Origin: JAVDCA01 sp035293985
Lineage (GTDB): Bacteria > Pseudomonadota > Alphaproteobacteria > Rhizobiales > Xanthobacteraceae
Length of the DNA stretch: 64,000 nt
Reading direction: 5' to 3'
Assembly (NCBI GenBank): GCA_035293985.1
Contig: DATGLS010000052.1
Coordinates: forward strand, 248,001 to 312,000
Part shown: in pieces, positions 55,802 through 64,000 of the stretch
How positions within the stretch are numbered: position 1 is the first letter of the stretch
Layout: the number at the start of each line of letters is the position of its first letter
Notes under the pieces: model-generated
The model's input: the letters and a program-made list of their open reading frames with translations, nothing else
The model's database searches: none
What the model was told of the DNA's origin: nothing
Made by a program: the position numbers and the translations under genes

Positions 55802-56621
55802 CACGTTGGTGGCGAGCTCGGCGCTGCCGAGCGCCGTGATGTGCCCCCCGAGCGCGAGTGCCGCGCTCTGCGCCTGTGGATCGATGTGAGCGTAGATGGC
55901 GCGCATGGTCGCCTCGCGCACGGAACGCCCCACCACCGTCTCGCCGTGGCGCGCGTCGGCACCACCGAATTGGTCCCGAGCCTCTGCGCCAGGGGCACCG
56001 AGATGCGCGTCGAGCACCAGCATGCCGCGCCGTGCCGAGGAGGCATTCGCCTCGCGCATCTCGAACAGCGGCGTTTTCGGCGGCAGGAACCCGGCCTGGG
56101 CGACGACCGGCTCGAGCGGCACGCCGGCGAGGCCGAACGGGATCACGGCGAGGTCGTGCGTGTGGATGACGGGTTGGACGTCGCTGCGCGCCTTGCATAC
56201 CCCGCAGTGGATATAGCGCTCGCCGACGAGTCGCGGCGCGGCGGCGACGGGCGTGCAGCCGAGCGCGACCTCGACGATGTCGGCGCGCATGATCAGCGCC
56301 GGCGCCATGGCGCTCGGCATGAAGAAGTGGTCGGGGTTCTTCGAGCGCGCGCTACATATGGCCGAAGCTGTCGAGGATGCCTTGATGAGCGAGGATGCGG
56401 CTCGCAACGATCAGGTCATCGATACGCGCCTCGTCCGGATCGGGCGTCTGCGCGCGCGCCGGGGCTGCGACGAGGAGGATGGCAAGCAGAACGGATATCC
56501 GATGCGTCGAGACGATCCTGCCTGCCGAGCGACGACGGAATTCAGCAGGGCAAGCCAACGAATGAACGCTCGAACCGTCAAATCGCGACTGCGTCGGGAT
56601 GCGATGAATGTTGCCGCGCAT
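55802..56621 (-). pseudogene. Truncated and frameshifted class II aldolase/adducin family gene
   Basis: On the minus strand a signal-peptide-like start (RISVLLAILLVAAPARA) is followed by DLIVASRILAHQGILDSFGH, then a 1-base insertion near 56354 and, in the next frame, SKNPDHFFMPSAMAPALI and LVGERYIHCGVCKARSDVQ with VIHTHDLAVIPFG. Two more shifts bracket LAQRLGTNSVV before HGETVVGRSVREATMRAIYA. The reading ends at LGSAELATNVA, missing the family C-terminus, exactly at the end of the companion gene. Class II aldolases use His ligands in HTHD and HGE. A start near 56621 is only approximate. It once faced a Bug receptor gene. Confidence 0.75.
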
Positions 56622-56696
56622 CCGAAGGACCTTGTCAAATCGGCTCATCGATGGACTACTTCGGTTGCCGGGATGCCGGACGGGCAGAGATAGAAC

Positions 56697-57665
56697 ATGA
56701 CGCGGAAGATCATCGTGCTCGCATTGTTCGTCCTCATTGCCGCGCCTGTCGTCGAACCCGCGCACGCCTTCCCGGATCGCCCGATCCGTCTCGTCGTATC
56801 CTCGCCGCCGGGCGGGCCGCCCGACATCATGGCGCGGCTGGTGTCGGATAGGCTCGGCGCGATCCTCGGCCAACCGGTCGTGGTCGAGAACCGTCCGGGC
56901 GGCGGCGGCGGCACGATCGCGGCGAAATACGTCCTCGCTGCCGAGCCGGACGGGTACACGCTGTTCATGGGCAGCACCAGCACGCTGCTGATCGCGCCGC
57001 CGATCTACAAGAATGCGGGCTACACCGCGGAGACCTTCGCGCCGGTCGCAGGTCTCGCGCAGACCGCCGAGGTGCTGACCGTGCTGCCGTCGCTCAAGGT
57101 CGGCTCGGTCGCAGAGCTGGTCCGTTTGGCGAAATCCGCGCCCGGCACCTTGCGCTACGGCTCGGCTGGCATCGGCACGCTGCCGCACATCGAGGGCGAG
57201 CTGCTCAAGGCGCGGGCGCAGATCGACATCCGCCACATCCCCTATCGCGGCGGCGGGCCGGCGCTGACGGGCCTGCTCGGCGGCGAGGTGCATATCTTCT
57301 TCTCGGCGCTGACACAGATGCTGCCGTCTATCCGCGACGGCCGCCTGCGCGGCCTCGCGGTCACCAGCGCGACGCGCGACGCGCTCGCGCCGGAGATTCC
57401 GACCATGCAGGAGAGCGGGTATGATGGGTGGGTGACCGCCTCGATCAACTGCATCGTCGCGCCGCCCGGCACGCCGATGGCGATCCGGCAGAAGCTCAGC
57501 GGCGCCGTGGCGCGCACGCTCGCGAGCGACGCGATCGAGCAGGCCTTCGCCCGCATCGGCGCCTACGCGCGCCCGGCCACCCCGGACGAGCTCACCGCCT
57601 ACCTTGCAACACAAGCGAAGTTCTGGGGGCGTATTATCGAGACCACGAAAATATCGGCCGAGTGA
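56697..57665 (+). CDS. Bug-family (TTT) periplasmic substrate-binding protein
   Basis: A 322-residue receptor. The signal peptide is MTRKIIVLALFVLIAAPVV with AHA-F. Bug motifs: FPDRPIRLVVSSPPGGPPDI, QPVVVENRPGGGGGTIAAKY, EPDGYTLFMGSTST, APGTLRYGSAGIGTLPHIE and IPYRGGGPALTGLL. It forms a likely operon with the FAD monooxygenase 26 bases downstream, so its ligand may be an aromatic acid that the monooxygenase hydroxylates. No TctA/B permease is near. Confidence 0.9.
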   Translation: MTRKIIVLALFVLIAAPVVEPAHAFPDRPIRLVVSSPPGGPPDIMARLVSDRLGAILGQPVVVENRPGGGGGTIAAKYVLAAEPDGYTLFMGSTSTLLIAPPIYKNAGYTAETFAPVAGLAQTAEVLTVLPSLKVGSVAELVRLAKSAPGTLRYGSAGIGTLPHIEGELLKARAQIDIRHIPYRGGGPALTGLLGGEVHIFFSALTQMLPSIRDGRLRGLAVTSATRDALAPEIPTMQESGYDGWVTASINCIVAPPGTPMAIRQKLSGAVARTLASDAIEQAFARIGAYARPATPDELTAYLATQAKFWGRIIETTKISAE

Positions 57666-57691
57666 GGCGCGTGGCGCAAGGGGAGAAGAGC

Positions 57692-58897
57692 ATGTCGTCA
57701 AGCTGCAGGATCGCGATCGTCGGCGGGGGGCTCGCCGGGCTCGCGGCCGCGAATGCGCTGCGCCGCCAGGGCATGGCGCCCGACGTGTTCGAGGCCGCGC
57801 CGGCACTCGGCGAGATCGGCGCCGCCGTCAACGCGAGCCCGCAGGCGATGAAGGCGTTGCAGGCGATCGGCCTCGGCGAGGCGATCGCCGCCGTCGGCTA
57901 TGCGTCGCCCGGCATCTACACGCGCAACATGCTCACCGGCGAGTTCCTCGAGTTCAACGACCGCAAGAAGGCGGCCGCGCGCTATGGCGCCCCGTACCTC
58001 TCGTTCCACCGCGCCGACCTCCTCGACGCGCTGGCGCGGCCGCTCGACCGCAGCGCGATCCATCTCGGCCATCGACTGGCCAGGCTCGACGAGCATGCGG
58101 ATCATACGCTGCTGACCTTCGAGAACGGCGCGCGCGTCGCAGCCGAGATCGTGATCGGCGCCGACGGCGTGCGCTCGGTCGTGCGCCACGCGCTCTATGG
58201 CGACGACAACCCGACCTATACGGGGCAGATGGTGTGGCGCGCCCTGCTCGATGCGAACGACATCCCCGCCGACGTGCTCGAGCCGACCGGACATGTCCAG
58301 TGGATCGGTCCCGGCCGCCATCTGCTGGCGTACAAAATTCGCGATGGAAAGCTCGTCAACATCGTCACCCAAGAGGACACGGACAAATGGGTCGAGGAAG
58401 GCTGGTCGACCCGGGGCGATCCCGACGAGATGCGGGCGAGCTTTCCCAATTCCGAGCCGCGCCTCGACAAGCTGCTGCGCATCGTCACCGCGTGCTCGAA
58501 ATGGGGCCTGTTCACCCGGCCGCTGACGCAGAACTGGGGCCGCGGCCGCATCGAGCTGATCGGCGATGCCGCGCACGCCATGCTGCCGAACGCCGGCCAG
58601 GGCGCCTGCCAGGCGTTCGAGGACGCCTATATCCTGTCGCGCTGGATGGCGGCCTGCAGCGATCCGGTCGAGGCTTTTGCCAACTTTCGCCGGATCCGCA
58701 TCCCGCGCGTGCACGGCGTGCAGCGCCTCTCCTTCTCCAATGCCCGCTTCAAGCACATGCGCGACGCGACCGCACAGAAGCAGTCGATCGCCGCCGGGAC
58801 CGGCAGCGTGCACGGCAATTCCGAGTGGGTATGGGGCTACGATCCGGTCGCCGACTGGGACAAGGAGCCGGTGGTGCCGGCGGCCTACGCGGCGTGA
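57692..58897 (+). CDS. FAD-dependent monooxygenase (salicylate-hydroxylase-like)
   Basis: A 401-residue class A flavoprotein hydroxylase. GGGLAGLAAANALRRQGM near residue 12 is the FAD GxGxxG; VIGADGVRSVVRHALYGDDN is the DG fingerprint; ELIGDAAHAMLPNAGQGACQ is the GD motif with P. Length and motif order match salicylate or 3-hydroxybenzoate-type hydroxylases. NAD(P)H and O2 would be used. Salicylate to catechol or gentisate is possible, and a gentisate dioxygenase homologue lies elsewhere in the window. AAGGGGAGAAG precedes ATG 57692. A Bug receptor is upstream. Confidence 0.9.
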   Translation: MSSSCRIAIVGGGLAGLAAANALRRQGMAPDVFEAAPALGEIGAAVNASPQAMKALQAIGLGEAIAAVGYASPGIYTRNMLTGEFLEFNDRKKAAARYGAPYLSFHRADLLDALARPLDRSAIHLGHRLARLDEHADHTLLTFENGARVAAEIVIGADGVRSVVRHALYGDDNPTYTGQMVWRALLDANDIPADVLEPTGHVQWIGPGRHLLAYKIRDGKLVNIVTQEDTDKWVEEGWSTRGDPDEMRASFPNSEPRLDKLLRIVTACSKWGLFTRPLTQNWGRGRIELIGDAAHAMLPNAGQGACQAFEDAYILSRWMAACSDPVEAFANFRRIRIPRVHGVQRLSFSNARFKHMRDATAQKQSIAAGTGSVHGNSEWVWGYDPVADWDKEPVVPAAYAA

Positions 58898-59336
58898 GGC
58901 GCGCCGACGTTCAACCTACCCCTGAATAGCGGGGATAGATGAGCCGATGCCTTGAGTGCCGATCGCAATTGGCGTAATGGCATAAATGAGAGTACTTGAA
59001 TTGCGCCTCGCGGCCGGCATGCGGGGCGCATTCGTTTCGGACGCTTCCACCAGCCCGCGCGGGCCATGCGCTGGGCGCGGCCAAATCGGCACTATCCTTA
59101 CAACCAAAGGCAAAAGAACAATGCCGATCGCATTGCTCCGCGCTGTATTTGCCCCTGATAACCGCATTGTTTCCCTGTTCTTCGGTTTCGTCGATTTTTC
59201 CTGGAATCCAATAGCTTGCATTGTATTTCTTGTTCCTGCGGCCCTGTAGATCGCCTGTATTTTTTCCGAAAATAAAGTGACCACTCCCGCAGGGCCGCAG
59301 TCATGTGCGGCAGGCATGGCTCGCGATTGGCTCGGC
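58898..59336. other. Non-coding gap of lower GC
   Basis: About 440 bases with several AT-richer runs, unlike the surroundings. A 42-codon plus frame from 59121 (MPIALLRAVFAPDNRIVSLF) is hydrophobic but has a poor ribosome-binding site and no family likeness. No gene is called. Confidence 0.4.
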
Positions 59337-60455
59337 TCAAGCCCTCCCCGCAAACCGATCCACCCGAAACGGCTCGATCGGCAGATTCGTCGCCCCCGTC
59401 ACGATCAGATCCGCCATCAGCGATCCCACGCCCGGCCCGAGCTGGAATCCGTGCGCCGAGAAGCCGAACTGGTGAAAGAGCCCATCTGCCACCGCGCTCC
59501 TCCCGATCACCGGGATCTCGTCCGGCATGCGCGCCTCGATGCCGGCCCAGGCGCGCACGATGGTGGTTTCGCGCATCACCGGAAACAGCTCCCACACGGT
59601 GCGGGCGCTGGTCGCGAGCTTGCCCCAGTCGAGCACGGTCGCGTTCTCGTCCGGATAGGGCTTTGCCAGATGGCCGCCGCCGATCACGACCGTGCCGTTG
59701 GCGAGCTGCTTGAATGAGAGCTTGCGGCCGCGCAGGATCACCACCGGATCGATGAAGCGCGGCAGGCGCGCCGTGATCATCAGCATCGGCGCGATCACCT
59801 CGAGCGGGACCGCCTCGCCCACCATGGCCGCGATGCGGGCCGCCCAGGCGCCGGCGGCGTTGACCACGACCGGCGCCTCGTAGGCGCCGTGGTCGGTCGC
59901 GACCTGCCAGGTGGCGCCGCGGCGCACGAGGCCGATGACGCGCACGCCCTCGACCACGGTCGCGCCGCGCGCGATCGCCTGCCGGCGAAAGGCTTGCGTG
60001 GTGCGGAACGGATCGGCGGCGCCGTCGCGGCGCGACACCACGCCGCCCGGGCAATAGTCGGCGACGGCGGGCAGCAGGCGCTTGAGCTCGGCGCGGTCGA
60101 TCAGCTCCTCATGGGTGAAGCCGCGCAGGCGGAGGTCGTCGACGCGCGCCGCGAGCCTGGCGAGCTCCTCCTCGCTTTCGGCGACCAGCACCTGGCCGTG
60201 GCTATCGAAGCCGCAATCGTCGCCGACCAGATCCTCGATACGGTCCCACAGCTCCATCGAGGCGACCGCGAGCGGCACCTCGGCGAGATTGCGCGCGAGC
60301 TGACGCACGCCGCCCGCGTTGACGCCGGAGGCGTGGCGGCCCGCATAGTCCTTCTCGATGACGACCGGTGTCAACCCGCGCAGCGCGAGGTGCAGCGCGG
60401 TCGAGCAGCCGTGCAGGCCGCCGCCGATGACGATCGCGTCGGCCGTGCGCGTCAT
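59337..60455 (-). CDS. FAD-dependent DAO-type oxidoreductase subunit (HcnC/OoxB-like), first paralogue
   Basis: A 372-residue flavoprotein. DAIVIGGGLHGCSTALHLAL is the GGGxxGxx FAD site; VNAAGAWAARIAAMVGEAVP and the closing FSAHGFQLGPGVGSLMADL fit the DAO family. It is most like the beta subunit of opine oxidases or HcnC, which pass electrons to a partner with [2Fe-2S] centres. The ATG overlaps the stop of the preceding HcnB-like gene (4 bases). It is 372 residues, near the usual 370-390. Substrates are likely D-amino acids, opines or hydroxyproline. Confidence 0.88.
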   Translation of the reverse strand: MTRTADAIVIGGGLHGCSTALHLALRGLTPVVIEKDYAGRHASGVNAGGVRQLARNLAEVPLAVASMELWDRIEDLVGDDCGFDSHGQVLVAESEEELARLAARVDDLRLRGFTHEELIDRAELKRLLPAVADYCPGGVVSRRDGAADPFRTTQAFRRQAIARGATVVEGVRVIGLVRRGATWQVATDHGAYEAPVVVNAAGAWAARIAAMVGEAVPLEVIAPMLMITARLPRFIDPVVILRGRKLSFKQLANGTVVIGGGHLAKPYPDENATVLDWGKLATSARTVWELFPVMRETTIVRAWAGIEARMPDEIPVIGRSAVADGLFHQFGFSAHGFQLGPGVGSLMADLIVTGATNLPIEPFRVDRFAGRA

Positions 60456-61921
60456 CCGCGCACGACCGCATTCACCGCCGCCGGCGTCTGCGGCATGTCG
60501 GCGAGCTCCTTGAGCGGAATGGGTTTGACCGGCGGGCGCACCCGATAGTAGCCGACCGCGTCGGGCGACACGCCGCGCGCCTGCGCGATCAGCTCGCTCA
60601 CCGTGAGGCCGCACATGCGGCCCTGGCACGGGCCCATTCCGCAGCGCCGGAACGCCTTGAGCTGGTTCGGTCCCTCGACGCCGAGGCTCATCGTCTCGGC
60701 GATCTGCGCCGCCGTCACCTCCTCGCAGCGGCACACGATGGTGTCGCCGGTCGGGCGGCGGAACGAGGCGGCCGGCGCGAACAGGATGTCGAGAAAGGCG
60801 CGGCCGCGCTCGGCGCGACGCAGCGCCCGCCGCGCCGCGTCGGTCTCCGCCGCGCCGGGCGCGCGGTCCGCGGCGAGCGCGCGCACGGCGGCGAGGCCGG
60901 CGAGGCGGCCGCGCTCGGCGGCGGCGAGCGCGCCGCCGATGCCGGCGCCGTCGCCGGCGACCGCGATACCGGGCACCGACGAGTTGCCGTCGGCGTCGAG
61001 CACCGGCACGAAGCAGAGCTGGCGCGCGTCCCAACGGTGGGCGACGCCCGCGGCCATCGCGAGGTTGACGTTGGGCGCGACACCCTGATGCAGCAGCAGG
61101 ATGTCGGCGGCCATGCGCTCCTCGGCGCCGCCGCGCGTGACGGCGACCTCGCGCAGCCTGTCGTCGCCGATGGCGCGCAGCGCCGTCACGCCGTCGATGA
61201 TCTTCACCTTGCTGCGCACCTCGCGCTGCAGCGCGCGGCCCTTGGCGAAATAAGGCGAGGCGACGAACCCGGGCAAATGCACCAGGGCGCGACGGAAGTT
61301 TCCGCGCGGCGTCGTATCGAGCATAGCATCGATCGCGCCGCCGGCGCGCAGGATCTGCGCGGCGATGAGCCAGAGCAGCGGGCCGGTGCCGGCGAGCACG
61401 ACGCGGCCATCCGGGATCAGGCCGGACGATTTGAGCACGGTCTGCGCGGCGCCTGCCGTCATGACGCCGGGCAGCGTCCAGCCCGGTATGGGGAACGGGC
61501 GCTCGAGTGCGCCGGTCGCGAGGATGGCGCGGCGCGCGAACAGGCCGCGTGAGGCACCGTTGATCGAGACCGCCATCTGGCGGTCGCGGTCGAGGCTCCA
61601 GACGGTGGCGCCCTGCACGAAGGTCGCGCCGCTCGCGCGCGCTTGCGCGACGAGGTCTTCGCCTTGCCAGTAGTCGAGGCCGAGGACGTCACGCGACTGG
61701 ACCGGCGTTGTCGTGATGGCGCGATAGATCTGGCCGCCGGGGCCCGCGTTCTCGTCGAGCACGAGGGTGGAGAGCTTGGCCGATGCGGTTGCCGCGGCCG
61801 CCGCGAGGCCGGCAGGTCCCGCGCCCACGATGACGACATCATACTCGCCCTGAATCCGCGCTCCCTCTCCCGCCGAAGAGGCAGATGGAGCGCCGGAGTG
61901 ATGCTCGTTCGGGTCGCTCAC
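60452..61921 (-). CDS. NAD(P)/FAD-dependent oxidoreductase with BFD-like [2Fe-2S] domain (HcnB/OoxA-like)
   Basis: A 489-residue protein. GTG 61921 is chosen because it overlaps the stop of the upstream gene (GTGA). DVVIVGAGPAGLAAAAATAS is the FAD site, LDENAGPGGQIYRAI follows, and VVLAGTGPLLWLIAAQILRA is a second dinucleotide site. At the C-terminus VCRCEEVTAAQIAE, FRRCGMGPCQGRMCG forms a BFD-like [2Fe-2S] site with four Cys. This is the OoxA/HcnB arrangement. Electrons from the DAO subunit move through this protein to a quinone or other acceptor. Confidence 0.9.
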   Translation of the reverse strand: MSDPNEHHSGAPSASSAGEGARIQGEYDVVIVGAGPAGLAAAAATASAKLSTLVLDENAGPGGQIYRAITTTPVQSRDVLGLDYWQGEDLVAQARASGATFVQGATVWSLDRDRQMAVSINGASRGLFARRAILATGALERPFPIPGWTLPGVMTAGAAQTVLKSSGLIPDGRVVLAGTGPLLWLIAAQILRAGGAIDAMLDTTPRGNFRRALVHLPGFVASPYFAKGRALQREVRSKVKIIDGVTALRAIGDDRLREVAVTRGGAEERMAADILLLHQGVAPNVNLAMAAGVAHRWDARQLCFVPVLDADGNSSVPGIAVAGDGAGIGGALAAAERGRLAGLAAVRALAADRAPGAAETDAARRALRRAERGRAFLDILFAPAASFRRPTGDTIVCRCEEVTAAQIAETMSLGVEGPNQLKAFRRCGMGPCQGRMCGLTVSELIAQARGVSPDAVGYYRVRPPVKPIPLKELADMPQTPAAVNAVVRG

Positions 61922-62223
61922 GCGGCAGGCTCCGTGATGCTCGTGGCAGCGCCTTGCGTCTCGATGCGCATGCCGTCGCGCACAGGCACCAGGCAGGCTT
62001 GGCGCGCGGCTTCGCCGTCGATGGTGACGAGGCACTCGAAGCAGACGCCCATCAGGCAGTAGGGCGCGCGTTTCCGGCCCGTGACCGCCGTCATGCCGCA
62101 GGCGGCACGGCCGGCCAGCAGCAGCGCGGCGGCGACGCTGTCGCCTTGGCGCGCGCTGAACGGCGTACCGTCGATGGTGATCGCGACGGTCGCGCCCGCG
62201 ATGTCAGGCAGCCTTTTGAACAT
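61918..62223 (-). CDS. [2Fe-2S] ferredoxin-fold subunit (HcnA/OoxC-like)
   Basis: A 101-residue protein: MFKRLPDIAGATVAITIDGT, with GDSVAAALLLAG, CGMTAVTG, then PYCLMGVCFECLVTIDGEAA, RQACLVPVRDGM. The four-Cys pattern C...CxxxxCxxC plus a later C is that of [2Fe-2S]-binding (Fer2_4) subunits of HcnABC and opine oxidases. It links the DAO and HcnB-like subunits. It overlaps the upstream gene by 20 bases and the downstream gene by 4. Confidence 0.9.
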   Translation of the reverse strand: MFKRLPDIAGATVAITIDGTPFSARQGDSVAAALLLAGRAACGMTAVTGRKRAPYCLMGVCFECLVTIDGEAARQACLVPVRDGMRIETQGAATSITEPAA

Positions 62224-63328
62224 TGAACCTCCGGGCCGAGAAAGGCGCGAGCTGCGCCGCGTCGAGCGCGCCGCGTGCGATCATGGGGGCGAGATCATAA
62301 GCGTGGTTGGCCGCGAGTGTGACGCCGGAATGGCAGCAGGCGACGAAGGCGCCCGGGCAGCTCTCCGACTGGTCGTAGATCGGAAAGCCGTCCTGCGGCA
62401 TGACGCGCAGGCAGGACCAGGTACGCACCACCGTCGCGTCGTCGAGGATCGGAAACATGCGCCGGGCGCGATCGGCCATCACGGTGCTGATGGCGAGCGT
62501 CATGCGCGTATCGTCGCTCGCTTCCTCGTAGCTGTCGCCGATCATCACGGTCCCCTCGTCGGTCTGGCGCACCGTCACGACGGGATGGCGCAGGAAGCGC
62601 GGCATGCGGCGGGTGACGACGATCTGGCCGCGATGGTTGCCGCGCATCGGCGCATGCAGGCCGACCATCGGGGCAAGTTTCGCATTGGCATTGCCGGCCG
62701 CGAGCACGACCTTGCCGGCACGCACCTCGCCTGCCGTGGTCGCGATGCGGAAGCCGCCCGACCGGTGCGTGATGCCGTGCACCGTGTGGCTGGGGCGATA
62801 GTCGACCCCCAGCTGCATGACCGCGCGATGGAAGGCGCGGAAGAGGCGCAGCGAGTTCACATGGCCGTCGAGCGGGCAGAAGCTGCCGCCGACGACGGTC
62901 GGGCCAATGCCGGGCTGCAGCTTCTCGATCGCGGCGTGGTCGAGGATATCGACGGGGAATTTCACCACGCCGGGCTGCAGCCGGATGCGTTCGATCGTGA
63001 CGGCGCGGGCGGCAAGCTCGCGCTCCGAGAGCGCGAGCGAAAACCCGCCGGGGCGCTCGAAGCAGACGTCGAGGCCGGTCTGATCTTTCAATTCGGCTGC
63101 GAGCTGCGGCCATTGGTCGGACGAGCGAATGGTCCAGCCGACATAGTCGGGCAGCCCGAGGCCCTTGCTCTGCACCCAGACGAGCGCGAAATTGCCGCGC
63201 GACGCGCGCTTGGCGATGTCGCCCTCGTCGAGGATGACGACGCGCTGCTTTTCGCGCGCCAGCCCCCAGGCGATGGCGGCGCCGACGAGCCCGCCGCCGA
63301 TCACTGCGATGTCGTAGTCGCGCGCCAT
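62204..63328 (-). CDS. FAD-dependent DAO-type oxidoreductase, second paralogue
   Basis: A 374-residue flavoprotein with IAVIGGGLVGAAIAWGLARE as the FAD site, HVNSLRLFRAFHRAVMQLGV, and CCHSGVTLAANHAYDLAPMI near the end. It is the second DAO subunit in the operon beside the one at 59337. Two DAO subunits with one HcnA- and one HcnB-like subunit suggests alternative or heteromeric dehydrogenases. AGGGAATAGGG stands before ATG 63328. It starts two bases after the permease stop. Confidence 0.88.
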   Translation of the reverse strand: MARDYDIAVIGGGLVGAAIAWGLAREKQRVVILDEGDIAKRASRGNFALVWVQSKGLGLPDYVGWTIRSSDQWPQLAAELKDQTGLDVCFERPGGFSLALSERELAARAVTIERIRLQPGVVKFPVDILDHAAIEKLQPGIGPTVVGGSFCPLDGHVNSLRLFRAFHRAVMQLGVDYRPSHTVHGITHRSGGFRIATTAGEVRAGKVVLAAGNANAKLAPMVGLHAPMRGNHRGQIVVTRRMPRFLRHPVVTVRQTDEGTVMIGDSYEEASDDTRMTLAISTVMADRARRMFPILDDATVVRTWSCLRVMPQDGFPIYDQSESCPGAFVACCHSGVTLAANHAYDLAPMIARGALDAAQLAPFSARRFNVQKAA

Positions 63329-63330
63329 CC

Positions 63331-64000
63331 CTATTCCCTATCACGCGTGCCGGCGTGGCCGGACAAGAGACGCTCGAGGCCGTAGAGGCGATCGAGCGCG
63401 ATCAGCGCCGTCGCCGTGATCGCGATCACGCAGGCCGACACCGAGGTCACCAGCGGATCGATATTATCCTGGATGTAGAGAAACATCCGCACCGGCAAGG
63501 TCTGGGTGCCGGGCGCGGCGACGAACACCGTCATGGTCACCTCGTCGAAGCTCTGGATGAAGGCGAGCGTCCAGCCGGAGACGAGCCCGGGAAGGATCAG
63601 CGGCACCGTGATGCGGCGCAGGATGGTCCATTCGCTGGCGCCGAGCGAGATCGCGGCCTGCTCGATCGCGCGGTCCATGCCGGTCGCGGAGGCGAGCGTG
63701 AGCCGCAGCGCGTACGGGAAGACGAAGATGATGTGCGCGAGCACGAGGCCCGTGAAACTGCCGCCGACGCCGATTTCGGAGAAGAAGCGCAAGAACGCGA
63801 TGCCGAGCACCACGTTCGGGATCATCAGCGGCGACATGAACAGGGTGGTGGCGAGGCCGCGCCCGACAAAGCGATGGCGCGCGATCGCCAGCGCCGCCGG
63901 CACCGAGACCGCGAGCGCGATGGTCGCGGAGAGCGCGCCGAGCCCGATGCTGAGCCAGAAGGCATGGATGAATTCCGGATAGTCTGCGATCGCGCGGAAC
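63331..64000 (-). CDS. ABC transporter permease, PotC/PotI type, 5' end outside the window
   Basis: The gene continues past 64000: the frame there reads FRAIADYPEFIHAFWLSIGL, and 222 residues are visible. Several helices and the EAA loop ISLGASEWTILRRITVPLIL place it in the spermidine/putrescine or opine/amino-acid ABC permease family (BPD_transp_1). SFDEVTMTVFVAAPGTQTLP is typical of PotC. It likely imports the substrate of the dehydrogenase encoded downstream. The rest of the transporter should lie beyond the right edge. Confidence 0.88.
   Translation of the reverse strand, partial: FRAIADYPEFIHAFWLSIGLGALSATIALAVSVPAALAIARHRFVGRGLATTLFMSPLMIPNVVLGIAFLRFFSEIGVGGSFTGLVLAHIIFVFPYALRLTLASATGMDRAIEQAAISLGASEWTILRRITVPLILPGLVSGWTLAFIQSFDEVTMTVFVAAPGTQTLPVRMFLYIQDNIDPLVTSVSACVIAITATALIALDRLYGLERLLSGHAGTRDRE

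Noticed and set aside
54626..56407. 593-codon minus-strand frame across the cassette edge
   Set aside because: Its first third is a frameshifted aldolase relic and the rest is antisense of the companion and the cyclase genes.

Overview
The window is 64 kb of GC-rich, densely coded DNA without rRNA, tRNA, CRISPR or recognisable transposase genes. The gene content points to an alphaproteobacterium of the order Hyphomicrobiales, close to the Bradyrhizobium / Xanthobacteraceae group: three orphan Bug-type (tripartite tricarboxylate transporter) binding proteins, an OpgC-type glucan succinyltransferase, an hsp20-lon / cbpA-cbpM stress block, class III cyclases fused to ATPase-TPR modules, and many intergenic palindromes. 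This placement is inferred from gene families only; no marker gene fixes the genus.

Layout. 0-9 kb: mostly small and conserved hypothetical genes (a carboxymuconolactone decarboxylase homologue, a 642-residue membrane protein, a tandem YciI-like protein, a Uma2 nuclease, a NYN-LOTUS protein, secreted proteins). 9.6-16.2 kb: small-molecule catabolism (Nudix, a KynB-like cyclase, two carboxymuconolactone decarboxylase homologues, a Bug receptor, a DUF1080 protein, an LLM flavin monooxygenase). 16.2-19.6 kb: a decayed Uma2 gene, two small Gly/Tyr-rich secreted paralogues and a large secreted protein with LTxxQ-like repeats. 19.7-27.8 kb: a lytic transglycosylase, a DUF1330 protein, EttA, a second Bug receptor, a D-2-hydroxyacid dehydrogenase, a YVTN beta-propeller and a small cytochrome c. 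27.8-35.3 kb: a stress block (cbpM, cbpA, lon, hsp20, universal stress protein), a frameshifted chaB and pncB. 36-40.7 kb: an overlapping pta - ackA - PhaC-like operon and opgC. 40.9-44.7 kb: gentisate-dioxygenase-like protein, GntR and XRE regulators, phenylacetate-CoA ligase.

44.8-55.8 kb is the most unusual part. An ECF sigma factor gene and a Crp-family gene with an intact cyclic-nucleotide-binding signature are divergent. They are followed by a two-gene cassette present twice in tandem: a giant SAM / class III cyclase / STAND-ATPase / TPR protein (1127 and 1126 residues) plus an unrecognised 195-199-residue companion. The same 14-bp inverted repeat, GTGCGAAANCGCAC, lies upstream of both cyclase genes and between the sigma and crp genes; a fourth copy stands upstream of a 47-residue ORF near 8.5 kb. 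The arrangement suggests a cyclic-nucleotide circuit in which a Crp-type regulator controls its own cyclases. The right edge of the cassette abuts a 3'-truncated, frameshifted class II aldolase gene, which looks like a rearrangement scar.

56.7-64 kb: a third Bug receptor with an FAD monooxygenase, then a tightly overlapping operon for a multi-subunit flavin / [2Fe-2S] amine or opine-type dehydrogenase with two DAO subunits, led by an ABC permease that runs off the window.
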